Source: Sphingosinicella sp041916975
GTDB lineage: Bacteria; Pseudomonadota; Alphaproteobacteria; Sphingomonadales; Sphingomonadaceae
Reading direction: 5' to 3'
Assembly (NCBI RefSeq): GCF_041916975.1
Contig: NZ_JAYRYK010000001.1
Span: forward strand, 2,418,001-2,482,000
DNA length: 64,000 nucleotides
In this document: piece by piece, positions 25,365 to 33,550 of the stretch
How the letters are laid out: each line of letters starts with the position of its first letter
Position numbering within the stretch: position 1 is the stretch's first letter
Made by a program: the position numbers and the translations under genes
The notes under the pieces: generated by a model
Told to the model about the DNA's origin: nothing
Seen by the model: the letters and a program-made list of their open reading frames with translations, nothing else
The model's database searches: none

Positions 25365-26354
25365 ATGGTATCGGTTCTGGTGACGGGCGGCGCGGGGTAT
25401 ATCGGCAGCCATGCGGTGCTGGCGCTGAAAGACGCAGGCCACCAGGTCTCGGTGATCGACAATCTCGTCACGGGTTTCCGCTGGGCGGTGCCGGAGGACG
25501 TGCCTTTCTACGAAGGCAATGTCGCCGACGAGGCGCTGCTGGACCGGATCGTCGCCGAGCAGGGCATCGCGGCGATCATGCACTTCGCGGGCTCGGTCGT
25601 CGTGCCCGAATCAGTGAGCGATCCGCTCAAATACTATCGCAACAACACGGCCGCGAGCCGCACATTGATCGAATCGGCGGTCAGGAACGGCGTGAAGCAC
25701 TTCATCTTCTCGTCGACCGCGGCGGTGTACGGCATTCCCGACCACACGCCGGTGGACGAGGAAACGCCGCGCGTTCCGATCAACCCTTACGGCACCTCCA
25801 AGCTGATGACGGAGTTCATGCTGGCGGACGTCGCGGCCGCGCACCCGATCAACTACGCGGCGTTGCGCTACTTCAACGTTGCGGGTGCGGACCCGGCGGG
25901 TCGCACCGGCCAGTCGACGGCGGGGGCGACGCATCTCATCAAGGTCGCGGTCGAAGCGGCGACCGGAAAGCGCTCGCACGTCTCGGTGTTCGGCACGGAC
26001 TATGCGACGCCCGACGGCACCGGCGTGCGCGACTATATTCATGTCAGCGATCTCGCCGCCGCGCATGTGCTGGCGCTCGGCTGGCTCGAGGAACGGCCGG
26101 AGGAGTCGGTGACGCTCAACTGCGGTTACAATCGCGGCTTCTCGGTGCTGGAAGTGCTGGATGCCGTGGAGCGTGTCTCCGGACGCAAGATCGAACGACA
26201 CATGGAACCGCGCCGCGCGGGCGATCCCGATGCGCTCGTGGCCGAGAACGCGAAGATTCTGGACACTTTCCGCTGGCAGCCGCGCAACGGCAACCTCGAC
26301 ACGATCGTCACCCATGCGCTCGCGTGGGAGGAGAAGCTCGCCGCGCGCGGCTGA
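25365..26354 (+). CDS. galE: UDP-glucose 4-epimerase
   Basis: 329 residues. The Rossmann motif GGAGYIGSH (8-16), SSTAAVYG (catalytic Ser/Thr loop) and YGTSK (Tyr-x-x-x-Lys) are intact, as is RYFNVAGADP. It interconverts UDP-glucose and UDP-galactose for surface polysaccharides. The ATG at 25365 is chosen because the family N-terminus begins MVSVLVTGG and a CAGGAG site lies about 10 bp upstream. Confidence 0.95.
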   Translation: MVSVLVTGGAGYIGSHAVLALKDAGHQVSVIDNLVTGFRWAVPEDVPFYEGNVADEALLDRIVAEQGIAAIMHFAGSVVVPESVSDPLKYYRNNTAASRTLIESAVRNGVKHFIFSSTAAVYGIPDHTPVDEETPRVPINPYGTSKLMTEFMLADVAAAHPINYAALRYFNVAGADPAGRTGQSTAGATHLIKVAVEAATGKRSHVSVFGTDYATPDGTGVRDYIHVSDLAAAHVLALGWLEERPEESVTLNCGYNRGFSVLEVLDAVERVSGRKIERHMEPRRAGDPDALVAENAKILDTFRWQPRNGNLDTIVTHALAWEEKLAARG

Positions 26355-26358
26355 CCCT

Positions 26359-27114
26359 TCAGGTCGAAAGAAAGCGTCGCGAATCGCCTTCCAGCACCAT
26401 CGCGGTGAGGCGGCCGGTGGCGTAGGCGCCGGTGTCGATGCCGGTGCGGTTCGCCTGCGCGTCGACATCGCGCGTGATCGAATGGCCGTGGACGACGTGG
26501 AAGCCGTGGTCACCCTTGTGTTCGAGGAAGGCTTCGCGAATCCAGATGAGGTCGCGTTGGCGCTGTTCCTCCACCGGCACGCCGGGCCGGATGCCGGCAT
26601 GAACGAAGAGATAGTCGCCCGCGCGGCGCATGAGTTCGAACGATTCGAGAAGCTCGATGTGCGTGCGCGGCATCACCTCGCGGAGCGCGCCGAGCGCCGC
26701 GTGTTCATCATCGCCGAACGCGAGTGCTGCCGGGAGCCCGTAACTCGCCAGTGTTTCACGCCCGCCGTGCTTCAGCCAGGCAGGATAGAGCGATTCGTCC
26801 TCGCGCGGACGTCCGCTAACGAGATGCGCGAGGATCGATTCGTGGTTGCCCTTGAGCAGCGTCCAGCGCCGGCCCTGGGGCGGGCCTTCGGCAAGCCGAT
26901 CGAGCACCGCGGCGGAAGCGTTGCCGCGATCCACATAGTCGCCGAGGAAAACGATCTCCGAATCGCCGCTCCAGCCCGCGAGATCGGCATCAATCTGGCC
27001 GAGCAGCGCGTCCAGCAGGTCGCGACGGCCGTGAATGTCGCCGATCGCATATAGGCGCAGACCCTCCGGCAGGCGGTCTGTGCGTTTGGGACGGGATCGG
27101 AAGCGGGACAGCAT
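26359..27114 (-). CDS. PPP-family serine/threonine phosphatase-like metallophosphoesterase
   Basis: 251 residues from the ATG at 27114. Calcineurin-type motifs occur in order: AIGDIHGRRDLL, FLGDYVDRG, LLKGNHES, and later FVHAGIRPG and VHGHSI. This is the bacterial PPP (PrpE/lambda-phosphatase-like) family acting on phosphoproteins or small phosphoesters. It converges on galE with a 4-bp gap and is divergent from rpmJ. Confidence 0.9.
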   Translation of the reverse strand: MLSRFRSRPKRTDRLPEGLRLYAIGDIHGRRDLLDALLGQIDADLAGWSGDSEIVFLGDYVDRGNASAAVLDRLAEGPPQGRRWTLLKGNHESILAHLVSGRPREDESLYPAWLKHGGRETLASYGLPAALAFGDDEHAALGALREVMPRTHIELLESFELMRRAGDYLFVHAGIRPGVPVEEQRQRDLIWIREAFLEHKGDHGFHVVHGHSITRDVDAQANRTGIDTGAYATGRLTAMVLEGDSRRFLST

Positions 27115-27158
27115 GGCGCCCATGTAATGCACGCGGCGCGGCGGGCAAGCCGGAAGCC

Positions 27159-27187
27159 TTGACTTCATAAGGTTTGCCCCGTAGGGA
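27159..27187 (+). promoter_or_regulatory. possible promoter for rpmJ
   Basis: TTGACT at 27159-27164 and TAGGGA at 27182-27187 are separated by 17 bp, placing a start near 27194 and a 5' leader of about 40 nt before rpmJ. The -35 is good and the -10 is weak, so this is tentative. Confidence 0.35.
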
Positions 27188-27233
27188 CGCGCGCTCTTGA
27201 ACAGCACCAGAATCAGTTTCGCAGGCGGAAAAC

Positions 27234-27359
27234 ATGAAGATCCGGAACAGCCTCAAGTCCCTGAAGGGACGTCATCGCGATTGCCGCGTCATCCGCCGCC
27301 GCGGCCGCACCTATGTGATCAACAAGACGAATCGCCGCTTCAAGGCGCGCCAGGGCTAA
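27234..27359 (+). CDS. rpmJ: 50S ribosomal protein L36
   Basis: 41 residues (MKIRNSLKSLKGRHRDCRVI start, KTNRRFKARQG end). This is the alphaproteobacterial form of L36 without the four-ligand zinc knot; only one Cys (C17) remains, so it should not bind zinc. GGCGGAAAAC precedes the ATG as a moderate ribosome site. The HAD hydrolase frame begins 7 bp after the stop. Confidence 0.96.
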   Translation: MKIRNSLKSLKGRHRDCRVIRRRGRTYVINKTNRRFKARQG

Positions 27360-27366
27360 GTCCTCG

Positions 27367-27987
27367 CTGAACGCCGAAGCTTCGATCGACGCCGTCATCT
27401 TCGACGTCGGCGGCGTTCTTTATCACTGGCACCCGCGCTACCTCTACGAAAAGCTGATCCCGGACCGGGGGCGGCTCGAATGGTTTTGCGCCAACGTCGT
27501 GACGCCGGAATGGCATTTCCAGCATGACGCCGGGCGCCCCGCCGCCGAAACCACCGCAGAGCTTGTCGCGGCCTTCCCGGATGAGCGCGACCTGATCGAA
27601 GCCTATGTGCCACGGTGGCTGGAAACGCTGCCGGGGCCGGTGGAAGGGATGATTGAGCTGGTGCACGCGCTCGCCGACACGGGCGTGCCACTCTACGGCA
27701 TCACCAACTTTTCGCACGAGTTCTGGCCGCGATTCGCCTCAACCGAGCCTGCGTTCGCGCGTTTCCGCGATATCATCGTGTCGGGCGAGGAACGGCTGGT
27801 GAAACCGGATCCGGCCATTTTCGCGCTGGCGAAACGCCGCTTTCCGGTGGACCCGGCGCGCGCGCTCTTCATCGACGACCGTGATGACAATATCGCCGCC
27901 GCGGAAGCGGCAGGCTATCGCGGTCACGTATTCACCGACGCGGCGCGGGCGAGAGCGGCGGTGACGGCGCTGGGGTTGTCGCTCTGA
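27367..27987 (+). CDS. HAD-family hydrolase, apparent CTG start
   Basis: 206 residues if started at CTG 27367. The nucleophile motif AVIFDVGGVLYHW (D13), the motif II region LYGITNFSHEFW, Lys motif VKPDPAIFALAKRR and acidic motif FIDDRDDNIAAA make a complete HAD-IA (haloacid dehalogenase-like) phosphatase. The frame contains no ATG, GTG or TTG between the upstream stop (27316-27318) and the nucleophile. The first canonical start, GTG 27499, would delete the catalytic Asp. An AGGG lies 11 bp before the CTG. It is probably cotranscribed with rpmJ. Confidence 0.75.
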   Translation: MNAEASIDAVIFDVGGVLYHWHPRYLYEKLIPDRGRLEWFCANVVTPEWHFQHDAGRPAAETTAELVAAFPDERDLIEAYVPRWLETLPGPVEGMIELVHALADTGVPLYGITNFSHEFWPRFASTEPAFARFRDIIVSGEERLVKPDPAIFALAKRRFPVDPARALFIDDRDDNIAAAEAAGYRGHVFTDAARARAAVTALGLSL

Positions 27988-28103
27988 GGCCGGCAGGGCG
28001 GCCCGGCAACAGCGGGCGCCGCGAACAGGATGGGCGTCGCGAACAGTGCAAGTCCTGCTGATCCCGCGCCAAGCAACAGCAGGTCGCCGTGAAGTTTACG
28101 CAT
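27924..28103 (-). CDS. possible small secreted protein, doubtful
   Basis: 59 codons. The N-terminus (MRKLHGDLLLLGAGSAGLAL, then FATPILFAAPAVAG) looks like a signal peptide, but the remainder is short and overlaps the HAD gene 3' end by 64 bp. No family is recognised and no strong ribosome site is seen. It is listed because the flanking 253-bp gap otherwise holds only the pyk terminator. Confidence 0.2.
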   Translation of the reverse strand: MRKLHGDLLLLGAGSAGLALFATPILFAAPAVAGPPCRPQSDNPSAVTAALARAASVNT

Positions 28104-28191
28104 GTGAGAACATCCCGAAATCGTGCCTGATGATGCACGGCTACAGGGGCGTCGTCATATAAGCGTCAAAAGACAGACAGCGGAGGCGAAA

Positions 28192-28227
28192 CAATTGCCG
28201 CCCGCGTGTTTCCCCTGGCGGCAATTG
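28192..28227 (-). terminator. pyk terminator hairpin
   Basis: CAATTGCCGCC (28192-28202) and GGCGGCAATTG (28217-28227) form a perfect 11-bp stem with a 14-nt loop, 14 bp downstream of the pyk stop. On the minus strand the stem is followed by TTTCG, a weak U-tract. Confidence 0.65.
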
Positions 28228-28240
28228 ACTTGCAGCAGGC

Positions 28241-29686
<1,446 letters not shown>

Positions 29687-29761
29687 GTGACCCCTTCGTA
29701 GTGCTTGCGCGCGGATACCCCTAGTGCGTTACGCCTATGGGTGCAAAGACAGGAGTTGAAG

Positions 29762-30070
29762 ATGGCGATCGACGACAGTGTTCGGACCGAAATGGAAGCG
29801 GCGGCGTTCCGGCGGCTCGTTGAACACCTGCGGCATCGCACCGACGTGCAGAACGTCGATCTGATGGGTGTGGGCGGCTTCTGCCGCAACTGCCTGGGTG
29901 ACTGGCTGCGCGAAGCGGGCGAGGCGCGCGGCGTCGCGCTCGGCAAGGACGCGGCGCGCGCGCTCGTCTACGGCATGGACCCCGCAGAATGGAAAGCGAA
30001 GTACCAGACGCCTGCCACCGAAGCACAGATGCGCCGCATGGACGAAAGCGTCGCGAAGAACGCGCACTGA
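29762..30070 (+). CDS. DUF1244 domain protein
   Basis: 102 residues. The block FRRLVEHLRHRTDVQNVDLM followed by GFCRNCLGDWLREA is diagnostic of DUF1244, a small conserved proteobacterial family of unknown function with a C-x-x-C pair (GFCRNC). The ATG at 29762 is preceded by AGGAG 9-13 bp upstream. The gene is followed 72 bp later by the GapR-like gene. Confidence 0.9.
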   Translation: MAIDDSVRTEMEAAAFRRLVEHLRHRTDVQNVDLMGVGGFCRNCLGDWLREAGEARGVALGKDAARALVYGMDPAEWKAKYQTPATEAQMRRMDESVAKNAH

Positions 30071-30142
30071 CCTGCCTTGCGGAGTTGGAGCGGGCGACTT
30101 ACGAACCCCGACCGATTTCTTCATCCATGATTCGAGGCAGGC

Positions 30143-30385
30143 ATGACCGACAACGTATCCGTCGAACAACTCCGTCTTTTCATCGAACGCATCGAGCGTC
30201 TTGAAGAGGAAAAGAAGGGCATCGCCGACGACATCAAGGACGTCTACCTCGAAGCCAAGAGCCAGGGCTTCGATCCCAAGACGATGAAAACCATCGTGCG
30301 CCTGCGCAAGATGGACAAGAATGCGCGCCAGGAAATGGAAGCGCTGCTCGATACCTACAAGGCGGCGCTCGGCCTCGAGGTCTGA
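30143..30385 (+). CDS. DUF2312 / GapR-like DNA-binding protein
   Basis: 80 residues, highly charged and helical (IERIERLEEEKKGIADDIKD; SQGFDPKTMKTIVRLRKM). This is the DUF2312 family, whose Caulobacter member GapR is a nucleoid protein that clamps overtwisted DNA ahead of replication and transcription. Length and motif order match. A GC hairpin without T-tract (30401-30419) follows the stop. Confidence 0.88.
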   Translation: MTDNVSVEQLRLFIERIERLEEEKKGIADDIKDVYLEAKSQGFDPKTMKTIVRLRKMDKNARQEMEALLDTYKAALGLEV

Positions 30386-30454
30386 AGCCTCGTGGCCCGG
30401 GCGTCCCATCGCGGGACGCGTGGAGCGCCGACTGTCCCGATTCGAGCCGGAATG

Positions 30455-30464
30455 CCGGTACCGG
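30455..30464. promoter_or_regulatory. palindrome, candidate activator site
   Basis: CCGGTACCGG is a perfect 10-bp palindrome about 65-75 bp upstream of the predicted sigma-54 transcript start. Its position would suit a bacterial enhancer-binding protein. No known activator consensus is matched, so the role is inferred from position alone. Confidence 0.3.
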
Positions 30465-30484
30465 AAAATTGCCAATTTCAATAA

Positions 30485-30497
30485 AATCAATGACTTG
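30485..30497 (+). promoter_or_regulatory. consensus IHF site
   Basis: AATCAATGACTTG matches the IHF consensus WATCAANNNNTTR at every position. It sits in an AT-rich patch immediately upstream of the sigma-54 promoter, where IHF commonly bends DNA to bring an activator to the polymerase. Confidence 0.55.
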
Positions 30498-30502
30498 AGA
30501 TT

Positions 30503-30519
30503 CTGGCACGGCGCTTGCT
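30503..30519 (+). promoter_or_regulatory. sigma-54 (RpoN) -24/-12 promoter
   Basis: CTGGCACGGCGCTTGCT matches YTGGCACGRNNNTTGCW at every fixed position with the correct spacing between the GG and GC doublets. Transcription would start near 30530. It lies in the 322-bp gene-free stretch between the GapR-like gene and the coxS-like gene. Confidence 0.75.
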
Positions 30520-30529
30520 GTTCTCTGGA

Positions 30530-30656
30530 CAGCCGCCGGCGCCACGGCCCCGGCAAAGGCGGCGACCCAACCTGGCGGTGGTCAATGACCCCGACCGCCT
30601 CCAGGCGAAAACCCTGAGTTGAGCGGCGATGCCACGGCCCCGGTATCGCCGCTTTT
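30530..30656 (+). ncRNA. candidate sigma-54-dependent small RNA with duplicated C-rich loop
   Basis: No open frame fits here. The RNA would run from the sigma-54 start to a terminator, about 125 nt. Hairpin 1 pairs GCCGCC (30532-30537) with GGCGGC (30558-30563). Hairpin 2 is a 13-bp stem (30571-30583 with 30593-30605, one mismatch). Hairpin 3 is the terminator. GCCACGGCCCCGG occurs twice, at 30541-30553 and 30631-30643, each time in the loop of hairpins 1 and 3. Repeated C-rich loops are a feature of regulatory RNAs that pair with ribosome-binding sites. No Rfam family is recognised from memory. Confidence 0.55.
30622..30656 (+). terminator. Rho-independent terminator of the candidate small RNA
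   Basis: AGCGGCGAT (30622-30630) pairs perfectly with ATCGCCGCT (30645-30653). The loop is 14 nt, and TTTT then CTCGTTTT follow. It ends the RNA about 50 bp before the coxS-like start. Confidence 0.65.
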
Positions 30657-30707
30657 CTCGTTTTGGGCGACTTGGCGCATCGCATCCGCGCCGATACTAT
30701 CCCGCAC

Positions 30708-31169
30708 ATGCAAATCAGCCTGACCGTCAACGGCTCCCGCCGCGAACTCGACGTGGAACCGACGATGCTGCTCGTCGAAATCCTCCGCGATCAGCTGCGC
30801 CTCACCGGCACGCACATTGGCTGCGACACCAGCCAGTGCGGCGCCTGCAACGTACTGATCGACGGCAAGGCGGTGAAGAGCTGCACGGTGATCGCCGGAC
30901 AGGCGGATGGCGCCGCCGTGACGACGATCGAGGGGCTGGGCGCGGAAGGCGCGCTGCACCCGATGCAGGCGGCGTTCCGCGAGGCGCACGGGCTGCAGTG
31001 CGGCTTCTGCACACCGGGCATGGTGATCGCGGGAATCGCGATCGCCGGGCGGCACGGGCCGAATGTGGATGAGGAAACCATCCGCCACGACCTTGAAGGC
31101 AATCTCTGCCGCTGCACGGGCTATACGAACATCGTGAAGGCGATCCGCGCGGGGGCGTCTGCGCTGTGA
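30708..31169 (+). CDS. [2Fe-2S] subunit of a molybdenum hydroxylase (CoxS/XdhA-like)
   Basis: 153 residues. The plant-type ferredoxin cluster is C39, C44, C47 and C59 (GCDTSQCGAC). The second cluster is C98, C101, C134 and C136 (CGFCTPGM, CRCTG). It passes electrons from a molybdopterin large subunit to the FAD subunit. The FAD subunit gene follows with a 4-bp overlap (GTGA), but no large-subunit gene is adjacent. The ATG at 30708 gives MQISLTVNG, the family start. Confidence 0.92.
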   Translation: MQISLTVNGSRRELDVEPTMLLVEILRDQLRLTGTHIGCDTSQCGACNVLIDGKAVKSCTVIAGQADGAAVTTIEGLGAEGALHPMQAAFREAHGLQCGFCTPGMVIAGIAIAGRHGPNVDEETIRHDLEGNLCRCTGYTNIVKAIRAGASAL

Positions 31170-31927
31170 CGGACTATCATCGCCCAGCGACGCTTGGCGA
31201 AGCGGCGGCGCTCGCCGCAGGAGGCGGTGATGTCGCCTATCTCGCGGGCGGGCACACGCTGATACCGGCAATGAAATCCAGGCTGCGCGCACCCGATGCG
31301 CTCGTCGATCTCGCGCATGTCTCCGGACTGTCGGGCATATCGCGCGAAGGCGACCGGGTTTGGGTCGGGGCGATGACGCGCCACGCCGAGGTCGCAGCGG
31401 AAGCGCCGATCCGCGCGCTCGCACGGCTCGCGGGCGGCATCGGCGATCCGCAGGTGCGGGAGCGCGGCACGCTCGGCGGCAGCGTCGCGAACAACGACCC
31501 GGCGGCGGATTACCCGGCGGCGGTACTCGCGCTCGATGCCGTGATCGAGACGGATCGCGGCACGTACGCGGCGGATGATTTTTTCCTCGGCATGTTCGCG
31601 ACCGCGCTCGAAGAGGCCGAGATCATCACGCGCTTCGGCTTCCGGGTGCCGCAGGCGGCGGCCTACGCGAAGTTCGCGCACCCGGCCTCGCGCTATGCAC
31701 TCGTCGGTGTGTTCGTCGCCCGGTTTGCGGAGGGCACGCGCGTTGCCGTGACCGGCGCGGGGGCGGGCGTGTTCCGCTGGAGTGAAGCGGAAGCCGCGAT
31801 CGACGCGGGCGCCGCGCTTCCGGAGCTTGCTTCGGACGATCTCAATTCCGACATCCATGCCGGCGCCGAATATCGCGCGCATCTCGCCGGCGTGATGCTG
31901 CGCCGCGCACTGGGAGACATGGCATGA
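31166..31927 (+). CDS. FAD-binding subunit of a molybdenum hydroxylase (CoxM-like)
   Basis: 253 residues, GTG start inside the overlap with coxS. The vanillyl-alcohol-oxidase-type FAD fold shows AGGHTLIPAMKSR and GGIGDPQVRERGTLGGSVANNDPAADYP (quoted in part; the key motif is GTLGGS). The C-terminal CO-dehydrogenase flavoprotein domain is present. It lacks its partner large subunit in the window and instead overlaps the ybjQ-like gene by 4 bp. Confidence 0.9.
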   Translation: MTDYHRPATLGEAAALAAGGGDVAYLAGGHTLIPAMKSRLRAPDALVDLAHVSGLSGISREGDRVWVGAMTRHAEVAAEAPIRALARLAGGIGDPQVRERGTLGGSVANNDPAADYPAAVLALDAVIETDRGTYAADDFFLGMFATALEEAEIITRFGFRVPQAAAYAKFAHPASRYALVGVFVARFAEGTRVAVTGAGAGVFRWSEAEAAIDAGAALPELASDDLNSDIHAGAEYRAHLAGVMLRRALGDMA

Positions 31928-32244
31928 TCCTTTCCACCACCCCCACCATCGAAGGCCGCCCGGCGACGCAGTATCACGGCGTCGTCACCGGCGAGGCGAT
32001 CCTTGGCGCCAACATCTTCCGCGATCTGTTCGCGGGGATCCGCGACATTGTCGGCGGGCGCGCGGGCTCGTACGAAACCGTGCTGCGCGATGCGCGCCAG
32101 CAGGCGCTTTCGGAACTCGCGGACGAAGCGCGAAAAATGGGTGCGAACGCCGTCGTCGGCATCGACCTCGACTACGAGGTGCTGGGGCAGGGTGGGTCGA
32201 TGCTGATGGTCTCGGCCTCGGGGACAGCGGTCACCGTTTCCTGA
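31924..32244 (+). CDS. YbjQ/UPF0145 family protein
   Basis: 106 residues. ILSTTPTIEGRPATQYHGVV at the start and EARKMGANAVVGIDLDYEV later are typical of YbjQ, a small oligomeric family sometimes annotated as heavy-metal-binding and of unknown function. The start lies inside the coxM-like stop (4-bp overlap), so it is translated as part of that operon, an unusual partner for YbjQ. Confidence 0.9.
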   Translation: MILSTTPTIEGRPATQYHGVVTGEAILGANIFRDLFAGIRDIVGGRAGSYETVLRDARQQALSELADEARKMGANAVVGIDLDYEVLGQGGSMLMVSASGTAVTVS

Positions 32245-32315
32245 ACATTGCCAGTGGGCGCCTCGCTCGCGTAAAGACCCGGCCACATTCCTAGAAACCG
32301 GCACGAACGAGTCCC

Positions 32316-33059
32316 ATGGCAGGTCATTCCAAATTCAAGAACATCATGCACCGCAAGGGCGCGCAGGACAAAAAGCGCTCGGCGATGTTTTCCAAGCTCT
32401 CCCGCGAAATCACCGTCGCGGCCAAGATGGGCACGCCCGATCCCGACATGAACCCGCGCCTGCGCGCCGCGGTGATCGCGGCGAAGGCGCAGTCGATGCC
32501 CAAGGACAATATCCAGCGCGCAATCGACAAGGCGAGCGGCGGCGACGTCGAGAACTATGAAGAGATCCGCTACGAGGGCTTCGGCCCCGGCGGCGTGTCG
32601 CTGATCGTCGAGGCGCTGACCGACAACCGCAACCGCACGGCGACGAACGTCCGCACGATCTTCTCCAAGAACGGCGGCAACCTCGGCGCATCGGGTTCGG
32701 TGAGCCACGGCTTCGATCGCATGGGCCTGATCGAATATGCGGCCAAGGCGGGCGACGCTGAGAAGGTGTTCGAGGCAGCGCTCGAAGCGGGCGCGGAGGA
32801 TGTGCAGTCCGACGAGGAGGGCCACGAGGTGTGGACCGCGCAGGATACGCTGCACGAGGTCGCGAAGGCGCTCGAAGCCGTGCTCGGCGAGCCGGAAGGC
32901 GCGAAGCTCGCATGGCGGCCGCAGACGATGGTGTCGGTGGCCGAAGGTGATGCGGGGTCGCTCCTCAAGCTGATCGATGCGCTCGACGACGACGACGACG
33001 TGCAGACCGTGTCGGGCAACTATGAAGTCTCCGACGAGGTCATGGAGAAGCTCGGCTGA
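32316..33059 (+). CDS. yebC: YebC/PmpR/TACO1-family protein
   Basis: 247 residues. AGHSKFKNIMHRKGAQDKKR at the N-terminus and the central GPGGVSLIVEALTDNRNR are diagnostic. Members bind DNA or help translation of proline-rich stretches. It heads the ruvCAB cluster; its stop is embedded in the apparent CTG start of ruvC. Confidence 0.95.
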   Translation: MAGHSKFKNIMHRKGAQDKKRSAMFSKLSREITVAAKMGTPDPDMNPRLRAAVIAAKAQSMPKDNIQRAIDKASGGDVENYEEIRYEGFGPGGVSLIVEALTDNRNRTATNVRTIFSKNGGNLGASGSVSHGFDRMGLIEYAAKAGDAEKVFEAALEAGAEDVQSDEEGHEVWTAQDTLHEVAKALEAVLGEPEGAKLAWRPQTMVSVAEGDAGSLLKLIDALDDDDDVQTVSGNYEVSDEVMEKLG

Positions 33060-33550
33060 TCATTCTCGGCGTTGATCCGGGGCTGAATGCCACCGGCTGG
33101 GGCGTGATCCGGGCCGAGGGCAACCGCATCTCGCACATCGCGCACGGTACGCTGCGCATCCCGGCGGACATGCCGATGGCCGCGCGGCTCTCGGCGCTTT
33201 ACACGGGCCTTGCTGGTGTCGTCGCAGAAAGCGCCGCCGGGACGGCGGCCGCCGAAGAGGTGTTCGTCAACAAGAACCCGCAATCGACACTGAAGCTGGG
33301 GCAGGCGCGCGGCGTGGTGCTCGCGGCGCTCGCGGGATCGGGGCTGGAGGTTGCGGAGTATGCGACGCGGCTCGTGAAGAAGGCGCTGGTCGGAACGGGC
33401 GCGGCGGAGAAGGATCAGGTGCGCGCGATGGTCGAGCGGCTGATGCCGGGCGTGAAGATCAAGAGCACCGATGCGGCGGACGCGCTTGCGGTGGCGATCT
33501 GCCATGCGCATCATCAGGCGAGCGCAAAGGCGCTGGGGGGATACCGATGA
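33056..33550 (+). CDS. ruvC: Holliday junction resolvase RuvC, CTG start
   Basis: 164 residues when started at CTG 33056. This gives MIILGVDPG, placing the catalytic acids at D7, E67, D139 and D142, the classical RuvC tetrad. Upstream in frame there is no ATG, GTG or TTG back to a stop at 33023-33025. GGAGAAG at 33044-33050 is an excellent ribosome site, with 8 nt between GGAG and the CTG. The CTG overlaps the yebC stop (CTGA). The first canonical start would remove D7. ruvA overlaps the 3' end by 4 bp. Confidence 0.92.
   Translation: MIILGVDPGLNATGWGVIRAEGNRISHIAHGTLRIPADMPMAARLSALYTGLAGVVAESAAGTAAAEEVFVNKNPQSTLKLGQARGVVLAALAGSGLEVAEYATRLVKKALVGTGAAEKDQVRAMVERLMPGVKIKSTDAADALAVAICHAHHQASAKALGGYR

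Noticed and set aside
30401..30419. GCGTCCC/GGGACGC hairpin after the GapR-like gene as a terminator
   Set aside because: Good stem but no following T-run on the plus strand; mentioned with the gene only.
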